A DNA stretch of 64,000 nucleotides from Anisodus tanguticus (taxonomy: Eukaryota > Streptophyta > Magnoliopsida > Solanales > Solanaceae), in NCBI GenBank assembly GCA_034509755.1, contig CM067550.1:10285001-10349000 (forward strand), written 5' to 3'. Position numbers and translations under genes: made by a program. This document shows, piece by piece, positions 43,974 to 55,616 of the stretch. How positions within the stretch are numbered: the first letter of the stretch is position 1; each line of letters begins with the position of its first letter. The notes beneath the pieces were generated by a model. It had not been told where the DNA came from. It did no database searches and was given only the letters and a program-made list of their open reading frames with translations.

Positions 43974-46599
43974 TGTTACACCTTGTAAGATTAAGACGAT
44001 AATTAAGAACGTCATTAAGAAAGCAAGATTCGGATATTGAATATAAGGAACGCTTACATATGTTAATACGGGAAATTAGTGTATAAGCGGATGTTATCCC
44101 GGAATAATTTTTCTTTAGTGCTATACACGTGACGACGAGAATTAATCCTAGAAGTTGAATTTATTCCAATGGAGTTATGGAATAGTTTTGTATTAAAAAC
44201 ATTTTGGCATTGAGGATACGAGGCTTATGGAATTGTCGGGAATTAAAAGAAGTGGGTTTGAGTTTTACTAATTGAAGAACTTGGGGGCCAAAGTGTAAAA
44301 AAAGGAAAACAAATCAGATTTTTTTTTATATAACCTACACTTACCTCTTCATCTTCTTCCAAACTTAACCAAAAAAAAAATACTCTCCTCTCATTCTCTC
44401 CTCTACACTAATCCGAAAATCACCCTCCACCCATAACCAAAATTAAGGTTGTTATCTTCTCTTCCTAGACTACATTTTTCACCAAAAATTAGAAGCAAAA
44501 CCACACCAAAATCGATGGCGAAAGCGATGCAAAACAGCCTTTGCTTGGACCGAAAACTGCCAGAAAATTGGGATTTTTGGGATGAAATTTTGGAAGAAAA
44601 ACGTGTAGGGATGATGGCTTAACATGGTAGAACACTTGCATGTCAATTGGAGTTGAAGAAGTGAACAAAAAGGAGGAGAAAAATTACAAAACAGTGGGGA
44701 ATTTTCGGACAAACAAAGTGGCAGAAATTTGCGGACTGTTTTGACGAATGTGAGGTATAAAAATTCTTCTTTCTATGATATAATTGGAATGCATGTTGTT
44801 AGAATTAAGGTAATGAATTTGTGTTAAGGAAGAATTGAAATTTGAGCATTGCATGTGACCATTTTTGGCTAGTTGCCAATTTGGGACAGATTTTGGTGTT
44901 GTTGGATTCATTGGTTATTGTGGTTATTATTATCACTAATTGCATGATGAAATTGAAAGGAAACATTGATATTTAGTTGGAATTAGTTATATGAAAGTAT
45001 TGAAATACGAAATTGGATTTTAGGAGTTAAGATAAGAGTTATGGAATTATGACATGTTGTGGCCAAGAACTTGCATGAAATTGTTGGACATGTGGTGATG
45101 TATATGGACTGTTTTAGGGGCTGTTTTTAAGGTGGATTAAGAGGCAAAATTTACATGAGAAGTGGGTGTGTAAATTCCCTTTATTGTTGTTTTGGTTGTG
45201 CCCTTAATTGGTACTTGGTTATTGATGTTATTAGCCTCGTTTGGAAGTTGTGGAAACATGTATAAACGGGGGAAGTCTTTGCCGAATTTTTATAGAATAA
45301 GAAGTCGTTATTCGATATAAAGTATGCTAGTAACCATAGAATTAACGAACGTATTACCATTATTATAGGTTGAAGTTCTCTAACGAGGCATATTATAATA
45401 TTGGGTGGATTGGTTCGTCTAAAAGGTATGTGAAACCCTTACTTCTTTCTTTTGGCATGCTTTAATGAAAGTACGGCGGACGTACTTAATTCTTATATAG
45501 TTTAATTCCTAAAGAGGATTGTTATGAGAAGTGCCTATGATTTTTCAGCAAAGAGTTTATTATGACATTATTGTAATGATTTTATTGAGAGTCAAATGAT
45601 GATTTTTACTTGCATGGCACTCATGATATCTACTCATGCTAAGTGTTACTACTTCACCTCACCGAGTCCCGGGCCGGGTTACGATTCGTGCACCACCTTG
45701 CATTGTTCACCGAGACCCTCACTGGGGGCGGGTTACGTAGGATGGATCCATAGATGAGAGATGATTTACCGAGTCCCGGCATGGGCCGGGTTATGATATG
45801 ATTCCACCGAGTCCCGCACTAGTGGGCGGGTTACGTTACGGTATATATATGTATATGGACAGGCATTCATGTTTTCTTGCCTTGACTCTCATTTTTATAA
45901 GGCACAACCGACTTTTATGGTTTATGGCACAGTTGGATTTGAATCCTGATTTTTATACTGATCTTCTGTTTTTGTTGGCTAATTATGATCTCTTTTACAG
46001 CTTCATGTTTTACATACTCAGTACATTATTTCGTACTGACCCCCCTTTCCTCGGGGGGTTGCGTTTCATGCCCGCAGTACATGCTCTCGGTTGGTGAACC
46101 TCGGGCCTAGGTTCCTACTCGGCGGAGTTGGAAAGCTCCTTTGATCCAGAGCTTTGTCATGTTGGTACCGAATATCTTTAGAGCTTCTGTTTGTATTTAG
46201 GGGCACGACGGGGCCCTGTCCCGTCATATGTCGTTCTTCTTCTTATAGAGGTCTGTAGACAGTGGTGGGTTGTACGTATGTAAGGGTTATGACTCGTTTG
46301 GGTCGGTCATGTTATTGTATTTCGTGTTTGGGGTGTTCCCATGTTTAAACGTTACTATCTGGTGGCAGCCTTGTCGGCTTGCTTGTTATTTTATATTGGC
46401 TAATCGTGACTCCTCAGGGACAGGTGCATTCGGGGGTAAAGGCAGCCTTGTCGGCTTGCCTACCCTGACATATGTTGTTATTGCGACGTTATGCCGCCGA
46501 ATTTCAGACTCATTAAGGGTAGTTAGATTACGTGTGACAGGTTAGTAGAATGACGTCATTAAGGCGGTTAGTCGTGGCCCGTCGCGTCGGGTCGTGACA
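43974..46599 (+). mobile_element. solo LTR (2.6 kb) inside the 5' LTR
   Basis: It starts TGTTACACCTTGTAAG and ends GGGTCGTGACA, flanked by an exact GTTTC duplication (43969-43973 and 46600-46604). The empty site is preserved in the 3' LTR near 53935 (AATAAGTTTAGATG). It contains repeated CACCGAGTCCCG...GGGCCGGGTTA units between 45655 and 45840. It has no internal region and is therefore a solo LTR. Confidence 0.92.
45655..45840 (+). repeat. short tandem-like repeats, CCGAGTCCCG...GGGTTACG
   Basis: Four or five diverged units reading CACCGAGTCCC, a variable 5-12 bases and GGGCCGGGTTACG or GGGCGGGTTACG recur at roughly 50-80 bp spacing inside the solo LTR. Each can fold as a G/C-rich hairpin (CCCGG...CCGGG). 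Confidence 0.6.
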
Positions 46600-48598
46600 G
46601 TTTCGACATAAGTTTTTTAATTCGTCGCCTTTCAAAGAATTTTGCGAATCACGAGGCACATCCAGCGACCCACAGAAAGTGCCTGCGAGATGCACACCTA
46701 CCACATGAATGGACAAAGACTTTTCTTGTCTTAGGACACATACTGTAGCAATCCTGCGGGATGCAGGACAGTCCTCTGAGTCGCAGGAAGTGCCACATGA
46801 ATATCGGTGGCCAAATTTTCAGCTCATATAAATAGGACCCTTCACGAATTTCAACTCATTTTCTCTCATTTCACTAATCCTAAAACCCATAAAACACTCT
46901 CTAACAAGTCTCCCATGGTCCAAGACAAAAAGGTAAGGGAAACCAAAGGCAAGCTATGTAAATCTGACGTAAGGAATCTTGTGATCATCGCTAGATTGCT
47001 TTCCTTCGTGTTCTAACATTTTTGGGGGAAGCTTGGTGATGAAGTAAGCTTTGTTTTGGATTATTTCTTGCAACCTAAGGTAAGTTTCATCTTCTACATC
47101 ATCTATCTAAGGTTCTACAAGTATTTAGGATGAAGTTGTTGAAGGTTTCTTAAAGCACAAGTACTTGTGAAGTCTTAAAGTATGTCTTATTTTTGTGGGA
47201 TGTTTTATATGATTTGAAGGTGTTATATGGAGTGGTGGAGTTATGGATGGGTTTTTTTGTGACTAGTAGAAGTAGTTTGAAGATTTGTTGTGATATTATG
47301 AATAGAGTTTGAGCTATAAATAATCAGATGAACTTATGCACGCAAGTTGCTCGATGAAATGACTAAACAAACTTTTTTACAAGTTATGAATCCAAAATTG
47401 ATACAAACTCTTCATATAATGTAGATAATCATTCGTAGAATGTGCGAGGGCTCATGGAGTGTAGATCACTTCATCAATAAGGTATGTATAGCTAATTTTC
47501 CTTTCTTGGCATGACTTGAATCGAACTCTCCTTTGAAATAATTCTCTATAAGGAAATCCAAGGCTATTATGCTCATTTTTGTTAAGTTATTTATGTCTCA
47601 TATGTATTCCTTGTTAATCATACTTTCCGTATTCATTATGCCTCTTGATTATTAGTTAAGGTTGAAGAACGTAGCGACAATAATGATAGTCGGAGGATAA
47701 AGGCAATATGTCACTCTGACTCTGCTTGTGGTGTCTCTTAAGGTTGGTTTGGCATTGCACATATATATACGTATCTATTTTCTTACTGCGCCACGATATA
47801 GTCGGTCGGACATATACTTATATATGCATACCACTCATAAGTTGGACAGATATTATTGCGTCTTATATGGCGGGGTAGTTATTATGTGATTACCCCACAT
47901 AAGGACTTGATATGATACTATATGACCCTATAGAGTGTCTTGATTTTACATACATATATATATTCATGGTTGTATCAGTTGTATGCCCTCAACGGCCCTT
48001 TTACTAAGTTTTAGGTTGATTTTGTACCCTTATCTCTTTGATTACATCTCTTGTTTACATATATTGCCTACCTTACATATTCAGTTTATCTTTCGTACCG
48101 ATGTCCCTTTTTGGGGCACTGTATTCATGTCCGCATGTATAGATAGACAGGGCGATGTACCTCTTTAGTAGGGTACTAGTTTCCAGCTGATGATAATCGG
48201 GTTTCCCTTCTCCGGTGTTGTGGTACAGAGTTGTTAGATACTATGATGCATATTTCTAGTATTTAGGTATGACGAGGCCCTGTCCCAACCAGTTGATGTA
48301 ATATAGTACTCCTAGAGCCTTGCAGACCAATGTTCAGTAAATATTCATTTTCAAGCCTTATCGACCTTCTTGTTAGTTTGATGATACTTTTGTTATGGCC
48401 TTAGTCATGTGTATATATAATGTTGTTGGGACTCGTCTGTTTGCTGGTTATCACTCATTCCTATTAGGATATTGTTATTTGGAGGCCTTGTCGGCCCAGA
48501 GTTCATGTTAGAACTTTCAGGTACTATAGTGATTCGCTCGAACCTTCGTGTGCCGGGTGCTGGACACCTCTCCCCCCAAGGTTAGGGTGTGATAAACA

Positions 48599-48610
48599 TG
48601 GTATCAGAGC
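48599..48610 (+). other. primer-binding site, initiator tRNA-Met
   Basis: TGGTATCAGAGC lies 4 bases after the 5' LTR end, identical to the primer site of the left-edge element. Confidence 0.92.
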
Positions 48611-48799
48611 AGGTCTGTACTAGGGTGTCTGTATGTCATGTTTAGTAGAGTTTTGTTTATGGGTGTGTTATGCACCACACTTATAAACAAGAGGCTACAT
48701 GACATTTAGGATGGTTACTTTTCTTCTTGATCTAGATTGTGCGATAGAAGGGTGTCATAAGTATTCACTCATAACCTTCATTTGTTTACATTCTCAGTG

Positions 48800-50162
48800 A
48801 TGCCTGCTAATACGATGACATGAAGTTATGCGGAGGTTAGATGATAAAGTAGGAGAGGGTGTCAGTCAGGTACCACCCGCTGATCTGGGGAGACAAGAGC
48901 ATCATAATTAAGTTGTATCTCAAGCATCTAGGACTCCACCCCCACCACCTCCAGAGGGGCATAGAAAAGCGGATGTACCTCTAGTTCCTCCCCCGATTAT
49001 TTCCGATCATGATTTAGATATGTGGAGTATTGTACAACTGTTGACTCGATTAGTGACCTCTCAGGCCTAGCGTTGAACCCCTGTCACTTCTGATATAGTA
49101 GTTAGTGCGAGAGTTTGCGATTTCATCAACCTAGACCCTCTAGTATTCACAGGGACAAATCCAAATACAGATCGACAAAACTTCTTAGAACAGATGCAGT
49201 AGACCTTGCAAGTTATACATGCCACCGATACTAAGTCAGTAGAGCTTTCCTCTTATAGATTGCGGGATATTGACGTGACTTGGTATAAGACCTGGGAGCA
49301 GTCTAGGGGACCCTGTGCCCCATCATCAGGATGGAGAGAGTTTTTTGAGGTATTCTTGCAGTAGTATTTTCCTGTCGAGCTCCGTCGAGTTAGGCAAAAC
49401 AGGTTTCTACATTTAGAGTAAGGTAATATGAGTGTTCGGAAGTATAGTTTGTTGTTTAAATTCTTGGCCAGGTATGCTCATACAGTTGTGGCTGAGATGA
49501 GTGACCGAGTATATCGATTCTTGTGTGGTTTGGGACCACACTTAGTTAATAAGTATACTACAACCTCTTTGAATCCGAATATAGATATTTCTCGCATTCA
49601 GGCCTAGGTCCAGAACTTGGACGATCGTAAGAGGTAGCAGAGGATTGATCGAGAGAGGGATATGGGTCAGCATAAGAGGGCCCGATCCGTGGGTAATTTA
49701 GGAGACTTCAGGGGTGGGTTTAGTCTACAGTTCTCTAGGATCCCATCTTATCCGGCAGCCAGTGTGCCACCATAGTTCCAGGGCCAACGTCGTGATTGGA
49801 CCACTTATTATGGTCAGGTTCAGAGTTCGCGGACATCAGGCATGTATTACAGAGGTGAGTCTAGTTAGATGAAACCTCTATTGCCCTATTATGATCGGTG
49901 CGGTAGATGTCATTCTGGGTAGTGTCGTCATGGTTCGAATGTATATTATTCATGTAGGCAGCCCGATTATATTATGTGGTATTGTCCGATAAGAGGCGGG
50001 GGCGGTATAGCACAACCGACAGGGTATGTAGCGGCTTCTTCTTTTTCAGTATGCCTTTCTGGTCAAGTACGTAGACTTCAACTGGTAGAGGCAATATTGG
50101 AGCATCTAGCTCAGGCGGTCATCAGAACAGCATTTATGCATTGTCGGGTCAACATGACATAG
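48800..50162 (+). pseudogene. gypsy gag with lost zinc knuckle
   Basis: An ATG at 48800 opens the region. The capsid-like core is recognisable (D-F-I-N-L-D-P, W-R-E-F-F-E-V-F-L-Q, D-R-E-R-D-M-G-Q-H-K-R-A-R-S) but carries many stops. Several sit at former Gln codons, for example K-R-stop-Q where the left-edge element has K-R-Q-Q. The zinc knuckle near 49940-49985 reads Y-Y-S-C-R-Q-P-D-Y-I-M-W-Y-C: the first Cys and the His are both replaced by Tyr. It cannot make a functional nucleocapsid. Confidence 0.88.
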
Positions 50163-50169
50163 AGTCGTC

Positions 50170-50545
50170 ACTAGATGTGGTTACATGTATATTATCTGTA
50201 TTCTCCCTTGATGTGTATGCTTTGATAGATCCAGGATCTACTCTGTCGTATATTACTTCCTTTGTTGTTGGCAAATGTGGTAAAGAACATGAATTATTGT
50301 GTAAGTCATTTTAGGTGTCTACGCCCGTTGGCGAGTCTGTAATCATTAAGCGGGTATATCGGGATTGTGATATGACGATTTATGATCGTCACACTTTTGC
50401 CGACTTAAATGAATTAGAGATGATGGATTTTGATGTTATTATGGGTATGGACTGGTTGGCTTCTTGTTATGCTAACGTGGATTATTGGCTGAAAGTTGTT
50501 CGCTTTAATTTCCAAGCGAGCCCGTTGTAGAATGGAAGGGTAATG
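50170..50545 (+). pseudogene. gypsy aspartic protease remnant
   Basis: A-L-I-D-P-G-S-T-L-S-Y lies near 50220-50250 with the active-site Asp kept, followed by S-T-P-V-G-E-S-V and F-D-V-I-M-G-M-D-W-L (about 50430). A stop (TAG) at about 50311 interrupts the domain, and a frameshift near 50515 follows. Confidence 0.85.
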
Positions 50546-51500
50546 TCATCACACCTAAAGAGAGGTTTATTTCCTACCTTAAGGCCCAAAAGATGATTTT
50601 GAAGAGATATATCTATCACCTAGTGCGAGTACATGATGCGAAGGCAAATCCTCCAACCCTTCAGTCAGTTCCAGTTGTTAATAAGTTCTATGATGTATTT
50701 CCTGATGGATTTCCTAACGTTCCTCTCGAAAGGGAAATTGATTTCGCTATCGACGTGCTTCCAGATACCCAACCTATATCTATTTCTCCGTACATAATGT
50801 CATTTGTTGAGTTGAGAAAATTTAATTCTCAGCTGAAAGATCTTCTAGAAAAGGGCTTTATCAGGCCCAATACTTCCCTGTGGGGTGCCCTAGTGTTATT
50901 CGTTAGTAAGAAAGCCGGTTCGTTGAGAATGTGTATTGATTACCGTCAGCTGCAGGGCGCAAAGTACTTTTCAAATATCGATCTCTGATCCGAGTATCAT
51001 CAGTTGAGAGTTAAGGAGAAAGATATTATGAAGACAGCCTTCCGGACCAGATATGGCCACTATGAGTTTTTGGTTATGTCTTTCGGTCTAACTAATGCAC
51101 CAGTGACTTTTATGAATCTGATGAATCGGGTGTTCAAACTGTTTCTAGATATCTTCTTGATAGTATTTATTGATGATATTCTGGTGTATTCTCGATCAGA
51201 AGCAGAGCATGTGGATCATTTGTGAGCAGTGTTATAGATGCTCCAGGATCGTAAGTTGTATGATAAGTTCTCTAAATTCAAGTTTTGATTGAACTCAGTG
51301 ACTTTTATCTGGCATGTAGTATCGGATAAAGACATCAAAGTTAATAATAAGAAGATCGAGGCAACTAAGAATAGGTCGAGGCCCACAACTCCTACTGAGG
51401 TGCGTAGTTTCCTGGGCTTACCAGGTTATTATTAGAGATTTGTCGAGAATTTCGCTTCTATTTTTGCTCCATTAACAAAGTTGACGCATAAGGCGGCTAA
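50546..51500 (+). pseudogene. gypsy reverse transcriptase with internal deletion
   Basis: Frames at 50593-50988 and 51004-51225 hold R-E-I-D-F-A-I-D-V-L, L-L-E-K-G-F-I-R-P-N, M-C-I-D-Y-R-Q-L and then directly Q-G-A-K-Y-F-S-N-I-D-L. The roughly 22 residues that separate these motifs in the left-edge element are deleted in frame. A TGA replaces Arg after I-D-L (about 50987). The catalytic V-F-I-D-D-I-L-V-Y survives at about 51165-51190. F-L-G-L-P-G-Y-Y is followed by a further stop near 51434. Confidence 0.88.
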
Positions 51501-51509
51501 GTCCAGTGG

Positions 51510-52010
51510 ATGTATACTTGTGAAAAGAGTTTCCAGGAGTTAAAGAGCATATTAATCCTTGAAGGATCAGAAGATTATCTTGTATATTGTAATGCTTTTA
51601 AAGTTGGCTTGGGTTGTGTTCTGATGCAACACAGTAAAGTTATTGTGTATGCTTCAAGACAACTGAGGAAGCACAAGCAGAATTACCCGACTTATAATCT
51701 TGAGTTGGCGGTTGTTATATTTGCTCTGAAAATATGATGCCATTATTTATATGGAGTTCATGTTGATTTATTTATATATCATAAGAGTTTACAATATATA
51801 TTAAGGCAGAAAGAACTGAATTTGAGGAAGCGGAGGTGGCTTGAGTTGCTAAAAGACTATAATGTTGATATATTGTACCATCCCGACAAGGAAAATATTG
51901 TAGCCGACGCGTTGAGTCAGAAGTCTATGGGAAGCCTAAGGCATGTGGAAGTCGACAAGTTGGAAATGACTAAAGATTTTTACCGATTGGCTAATTTAAG
52001 TGTGTGATTT
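51510..52010 (+). pseudogene. gypsy RNase H domain remnant
   Basis: Readable motifs are Y-L-V-Y-C-N-A-F-K (the expected Y-C-D-A-S has Asp replaced by Asn, removing the first catalytic acid), K-V-I-V-Y-A-S-R-Q-L-R-K-H and, after a stop near 51737, the tail R-R-W-L-E-L-L-K-D-Y and K-E-N-I-V-A-D-A-L-S. Confidence 0.85.
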
Positions 52011-52029
52011 CTTGATGCAAGTGACGGGG

Positions 52030-53490
52030 GTGCTATAGTTTAGAATGCCGCTAAATCCTTGTTAGCAGCAGAAGTAAAGGCACGATAATTTGATGATACC
52101 TTGGTAAGAATCAGAGAAGGCATTCCCTTTCAGAAGAAGTGATTGTTCAAATTGTCTAATGATGGAATTCTTAAGTATAAGGGTCGGTTGTGTGTGCCCG
52201 ATATTGGAAGACTTCGAGGGCAAATTATGGCGAAGATTAACTAGTCTATGTATTCTATTCATCTTGGGTCTCCTAAGATGTATCATGACCTTAGTCCGAT
52301 ATATTGGTGGAATGATATGAAGAAGAATATTACAGAGTTCGTCGCCTAGTGTCCAAATTTCCAACAAGTTAAGGTCGAGCACCAGAAACCTGGAGGATTG
52401 CTTCAGAATATTGATATTCTGACATGGAAATGGGAGACAATTAACATGGATTTCATTACTAGATTACCTAATTCTCGCTGAAAGTTTGATTCTATTTGAG
52501 TTATCGTGGATAGGCTTACAAAGCTAGCTCATTTTCTACCCGTCAGGACTACCTATTCAGTTGAGGATTATTCCAGATTATATATCAAGGAGATAGTCCG
52601 ACTTCATGGAGTCCCTGTTTCTATTATATCTGACAGAGGTACATAGTTTACAGCTAACTTTTGGAGGTCCTTTCAAAAAGGTTTGGGTACTCAGATCAGC
52701 CTTAGCACAACTTTTCATCCGCATACAGACGGACATGCCGAGTGCACTATTTAGAAGCTCGAAGATATGTTGCGAGCTTATGTTTTAGACTTTAAGGGAA
52801 GTTGGAAATATCATCTGCCGCTCATTTAGTTTGCCTATAATAACATCTACTATTCTAGTAACCAGATGGCACCGTATGAAGCCAGTATGTGTGGAAGTGT
52901 AGGTATCCTATCAGTTGGTTCGATGTTGGTGAGACAGTTATTAGGACCTGATTTGGTGCAACAGGCCGTAGAAAAGGTGAAATTGATTCAAGAGCAGTTG
53001 TTAACAACTCAAAGTTAGCAAAAGTCATATTCTGATAACCAGCGTCGAGACTTAGAGTTTGTTGTGGGAGATTGGGTGTTCTTAAAGGTGTCGCCTATGT
53101 AAGGCGTGATGAACTTCGGCAAGAAAGGCAAGCTTAGCCCCAGGTACGTCGGACCATATCAAATTATTCAAAGAATCAGCCAAGTAGCTTATAAGCTTGG
53201 GTTCCCCCCTCCCCGAATTAGAATTTGTTCATCCAGTATTTCACGTGTCTATGCTTCGTAAGTACTTGGGTGATCCCTCTTGCATTACCCCTATTGAGGA
53301 TGTTGAAGTTATGAAAGATTTGTCATATGAGAAAGTTCATGTTGCTATCCTAGATCGCCAAGTCCGTAAGTTGTGGACCAAATAAGTTACTTCGATTAAA
53401 GTATTTTTGAGGAATAACAACACAGAGGAAATAACATGGGAGGCCGAGGAGGATATGAGATCCACATATCCCAATTTGTTTTAGACTTTA
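52030..53490 (+). pseudogene. gypsy integrase with C-terminal chromodomain, degraded
   Basis: The zinc-binding region is at about 52255-52390 (I-H-L-G-S-P-K-M-Y-H-D, then C-P-N-F-Q-Q with the second Cys of C-P-N-C lost). The core follows with W-E-T-I-N-M-D-F-I-T (about 52430) and S-D-R-G-T. The linker has P-V-F-H-V-S-M-L-R-K-Y-L-G-D-P-S (53235). The chromodomain-like end reads I-K-V-F-L-R-N-N-N-T-E-E-I-T-W-E-A-E-E-D-M (about 53395-53460). Multiple stops and a C7 run near 53203 that shifts the frame are present. Confidence 0.87.
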
Positions 53491-53779
53491 GGTGATATTG
53501 TTAAGACAGATGTGGCAGGTGCAACCCATATTTCACCAAACGACTGTTAATGTGAGTTATGAATAACTTTTTTTATTAATGCGTAAATAGACGATCGTGT
53601 GGGGCCAATTTGATAATATTACGTTATTTTATTGCCTGTGAGGTGTTGGATATATGTTTGGGTTGCTTGAAAACTTTTGGATAGTCCTGTTTATAGAGGA
53701 ACCTCTGCCGAAATTTTCAAAAATCTTGAGAGTTAGATTTTCCTCAATATTCGAGGACGGATGTTCTTAAGAGGGAGGA

Positions 53780-55616
53780 TGTTACACCTCATGTCTTCAT
53801 GCGGCATCGCTATCGTAACATGGCCAATATAGGCTTAAGTGTAGTAAGACCCCTCTACTATATTTTTGAAGGGTTACAGATGTATTACGTAAGTTTCAGG
53901 AAGGTTTAAGACTCATCAGATCAACGGAAATAAGTTTAGATGGAAGTTCTTCAATTCATCGCCTTTCGGAGCATTTTGTGAAGCGCGAGAACACATCTTG
54001 TAACCTACAGTAAGTGTCTGCGAGATGCACACCTGCCACAAGAATGGACATAGACTTTTCTTATCTCAGAACACATCATGTGGCAGTCCTGCGAGTCGTA
54101 TGAAGTGCCACGGGAATGTCAGTGGCCAAATTTTCAGCTCATATAAATAGGACCCTTCACAAATTTCAGCTCATTTTCTCTCATTTCCCTACCCTAAAAC
54201 ACTTTCTAAAAAGTCTCACATGGTATATGACTAAAAGTTAAGGGAAACCAAAGGCAAACTACGTAAATCTGACGTAAGAAATCTTGTGATCATCGCTAGA
54301 TCGCTTTCCTTCGTGTTCTAACATTTTTATGCGAAGCTTGGTGATAAAGTAAGCTCTGTTTTGGATTGTTTCTTGCAACCTAAGGTAAGTTTCATCTTTT
54401 ACATCATCTATCTAAGGTTCTACAAGTATTTAGGATGAAGTTGTTGAAAGTTTCTTAAAGGACAAGTACTTGTGAAGTCTTGAAGTATGTCTTGTTGTTG
54501 TGAGATGTTTTATAAGTACTTGTTGTGGGATGTTTTCTTAAAGGACAAGTACAAGGCTACGATGCTCCTTTTTGTTAAGTTATTCATGTCTCATGTGTAT
54601 TCCTTGTGAATCGTACTTTCTATATTCATTATTCCTCTTGATGATTAGTTAAGGTTGAAGAAAGTAGCGATAATAACTATAGTCGGATGATAACGATAAT
54701 AGGTCACTTCGACTCTGTTTGTGGTGTCTCTTAAGGTTGGTCTTGCATTGCACCTATATATACGTATCCTTTTTCTCACCGCGTCGCTCTATGGTTGGTT
54801 GGGCAAACACTTATATGTGCATACCACTAATCAGTTGGGGCTGATATTATCGTGTCATATATGGTCGGGCAGTTATTATGTGATTACCCCACAGAGGGAC
54901 TTGATATGATACTATATGACGTTATAAAGTGGGCCGATTTAACTTACATACGTATATTCATGGTTGTGTCAGTTGTATGCCCTCAGCGGCCCTTTTACTG
55001 AATTTTAGGTTGATTATGTACCCTTCTCTCTTAGATTACATCTATTGTTTACATATATTGCATGCCTTACATATTCATTACATCTTCCGTACTGATGTCC
55101 TTTTTTGGGGCACTGTGTTCATTCCCATAGGTACAGATAGACAGAGCGACGTACCTCATCAGTAAGGTACCGGTTTCCAGCTGTTGATAGTCGCGCTCCC
55201 CTTCTCCGGAGTTGCGGTACATAATCGCTAGGTACTATGATGCATATTTCTAGTATTTGGATATGGCGAGGCCCTGTCCCGACCAATTGATATAGCATAG
55301 TACTCCAAGAGGCTTGCATATCAGTGTTCAGTATGTATTCATTTTGTTTGGCCTTGTCAGCCTTCTTGTTAGTTTGACGATACTTTTGTTATGGCCTTAT
55401 CGTCCTCAATCATATATATATATATATATATATATATACTATTGTTGGGACTCGTCTGTTTGCAGGTTGTCACTCATTCCTATTAGGATATTGTTATTTG
55501 GAGGCCTTGTCGGCCCAAAGTTTATGTCAGAGCTTTCAGGTACTATAGTGGTTCGCTCGGACCTTCGGATGCCGGGTGTCGGTTGCTGGACACCCCCCCA
55601 AGGTTGGGGTGTGACA
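53780..55616 (+). repeat. 3' LTR of the Tekay-like element
   Basis: It starts TGTTACACCTCATG directly after the polypurine tract TTCTTAAGAGGGAGGA and ends TTGGGGTGTGACA. Relative to the 5' LTR it lacks the solo LTR and an internal stretch of about 340 bp. A (TA)n run at about 55411-55437 is expanded. Confidence 0.9.

Larger units (their letters stand above)
43815..48594 (+). repeat. 5' LTR of the Tekay-like element, interrupted
   Basis: It starts TGTTACACATCG and ends AGGGTGTGATA. Without the solo LTR at 43974-46599 and its 5-bp duplication it measures about 2.15 kb. It matches 53780-55616, but the 3' copy lacks about 340 bp corresponding to 47217-47560. It contains GGCCTTGTCGGCC and CGAGGCCCTGTCCC tracts near its end. 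Confidence 0.88.
43815..55616 (+). mobile_element. Tekay-like Ty3/gypsy element, complete but decayed
   Basis: The order on the plus strand is 5' LTR (43815-48594, itself interrupted), primer site (48599-48610), gag (about 48800-50160), protease (about 50170-50540), RT (about 50590-51500), RNase H (51510-52010), integrase with chromodomain (about 52030-53490), polypurine tract (53765-53778) and 3' LTR (53780-55616). Its coding sequence matches the left-edge element motif for motif. Numerous stops, most easily explained by C-to-T changes, and several deletions show that it is inactive. The flanks AATAT and GATAC are an imperfect match for a duplication. Confidence 0.92.
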
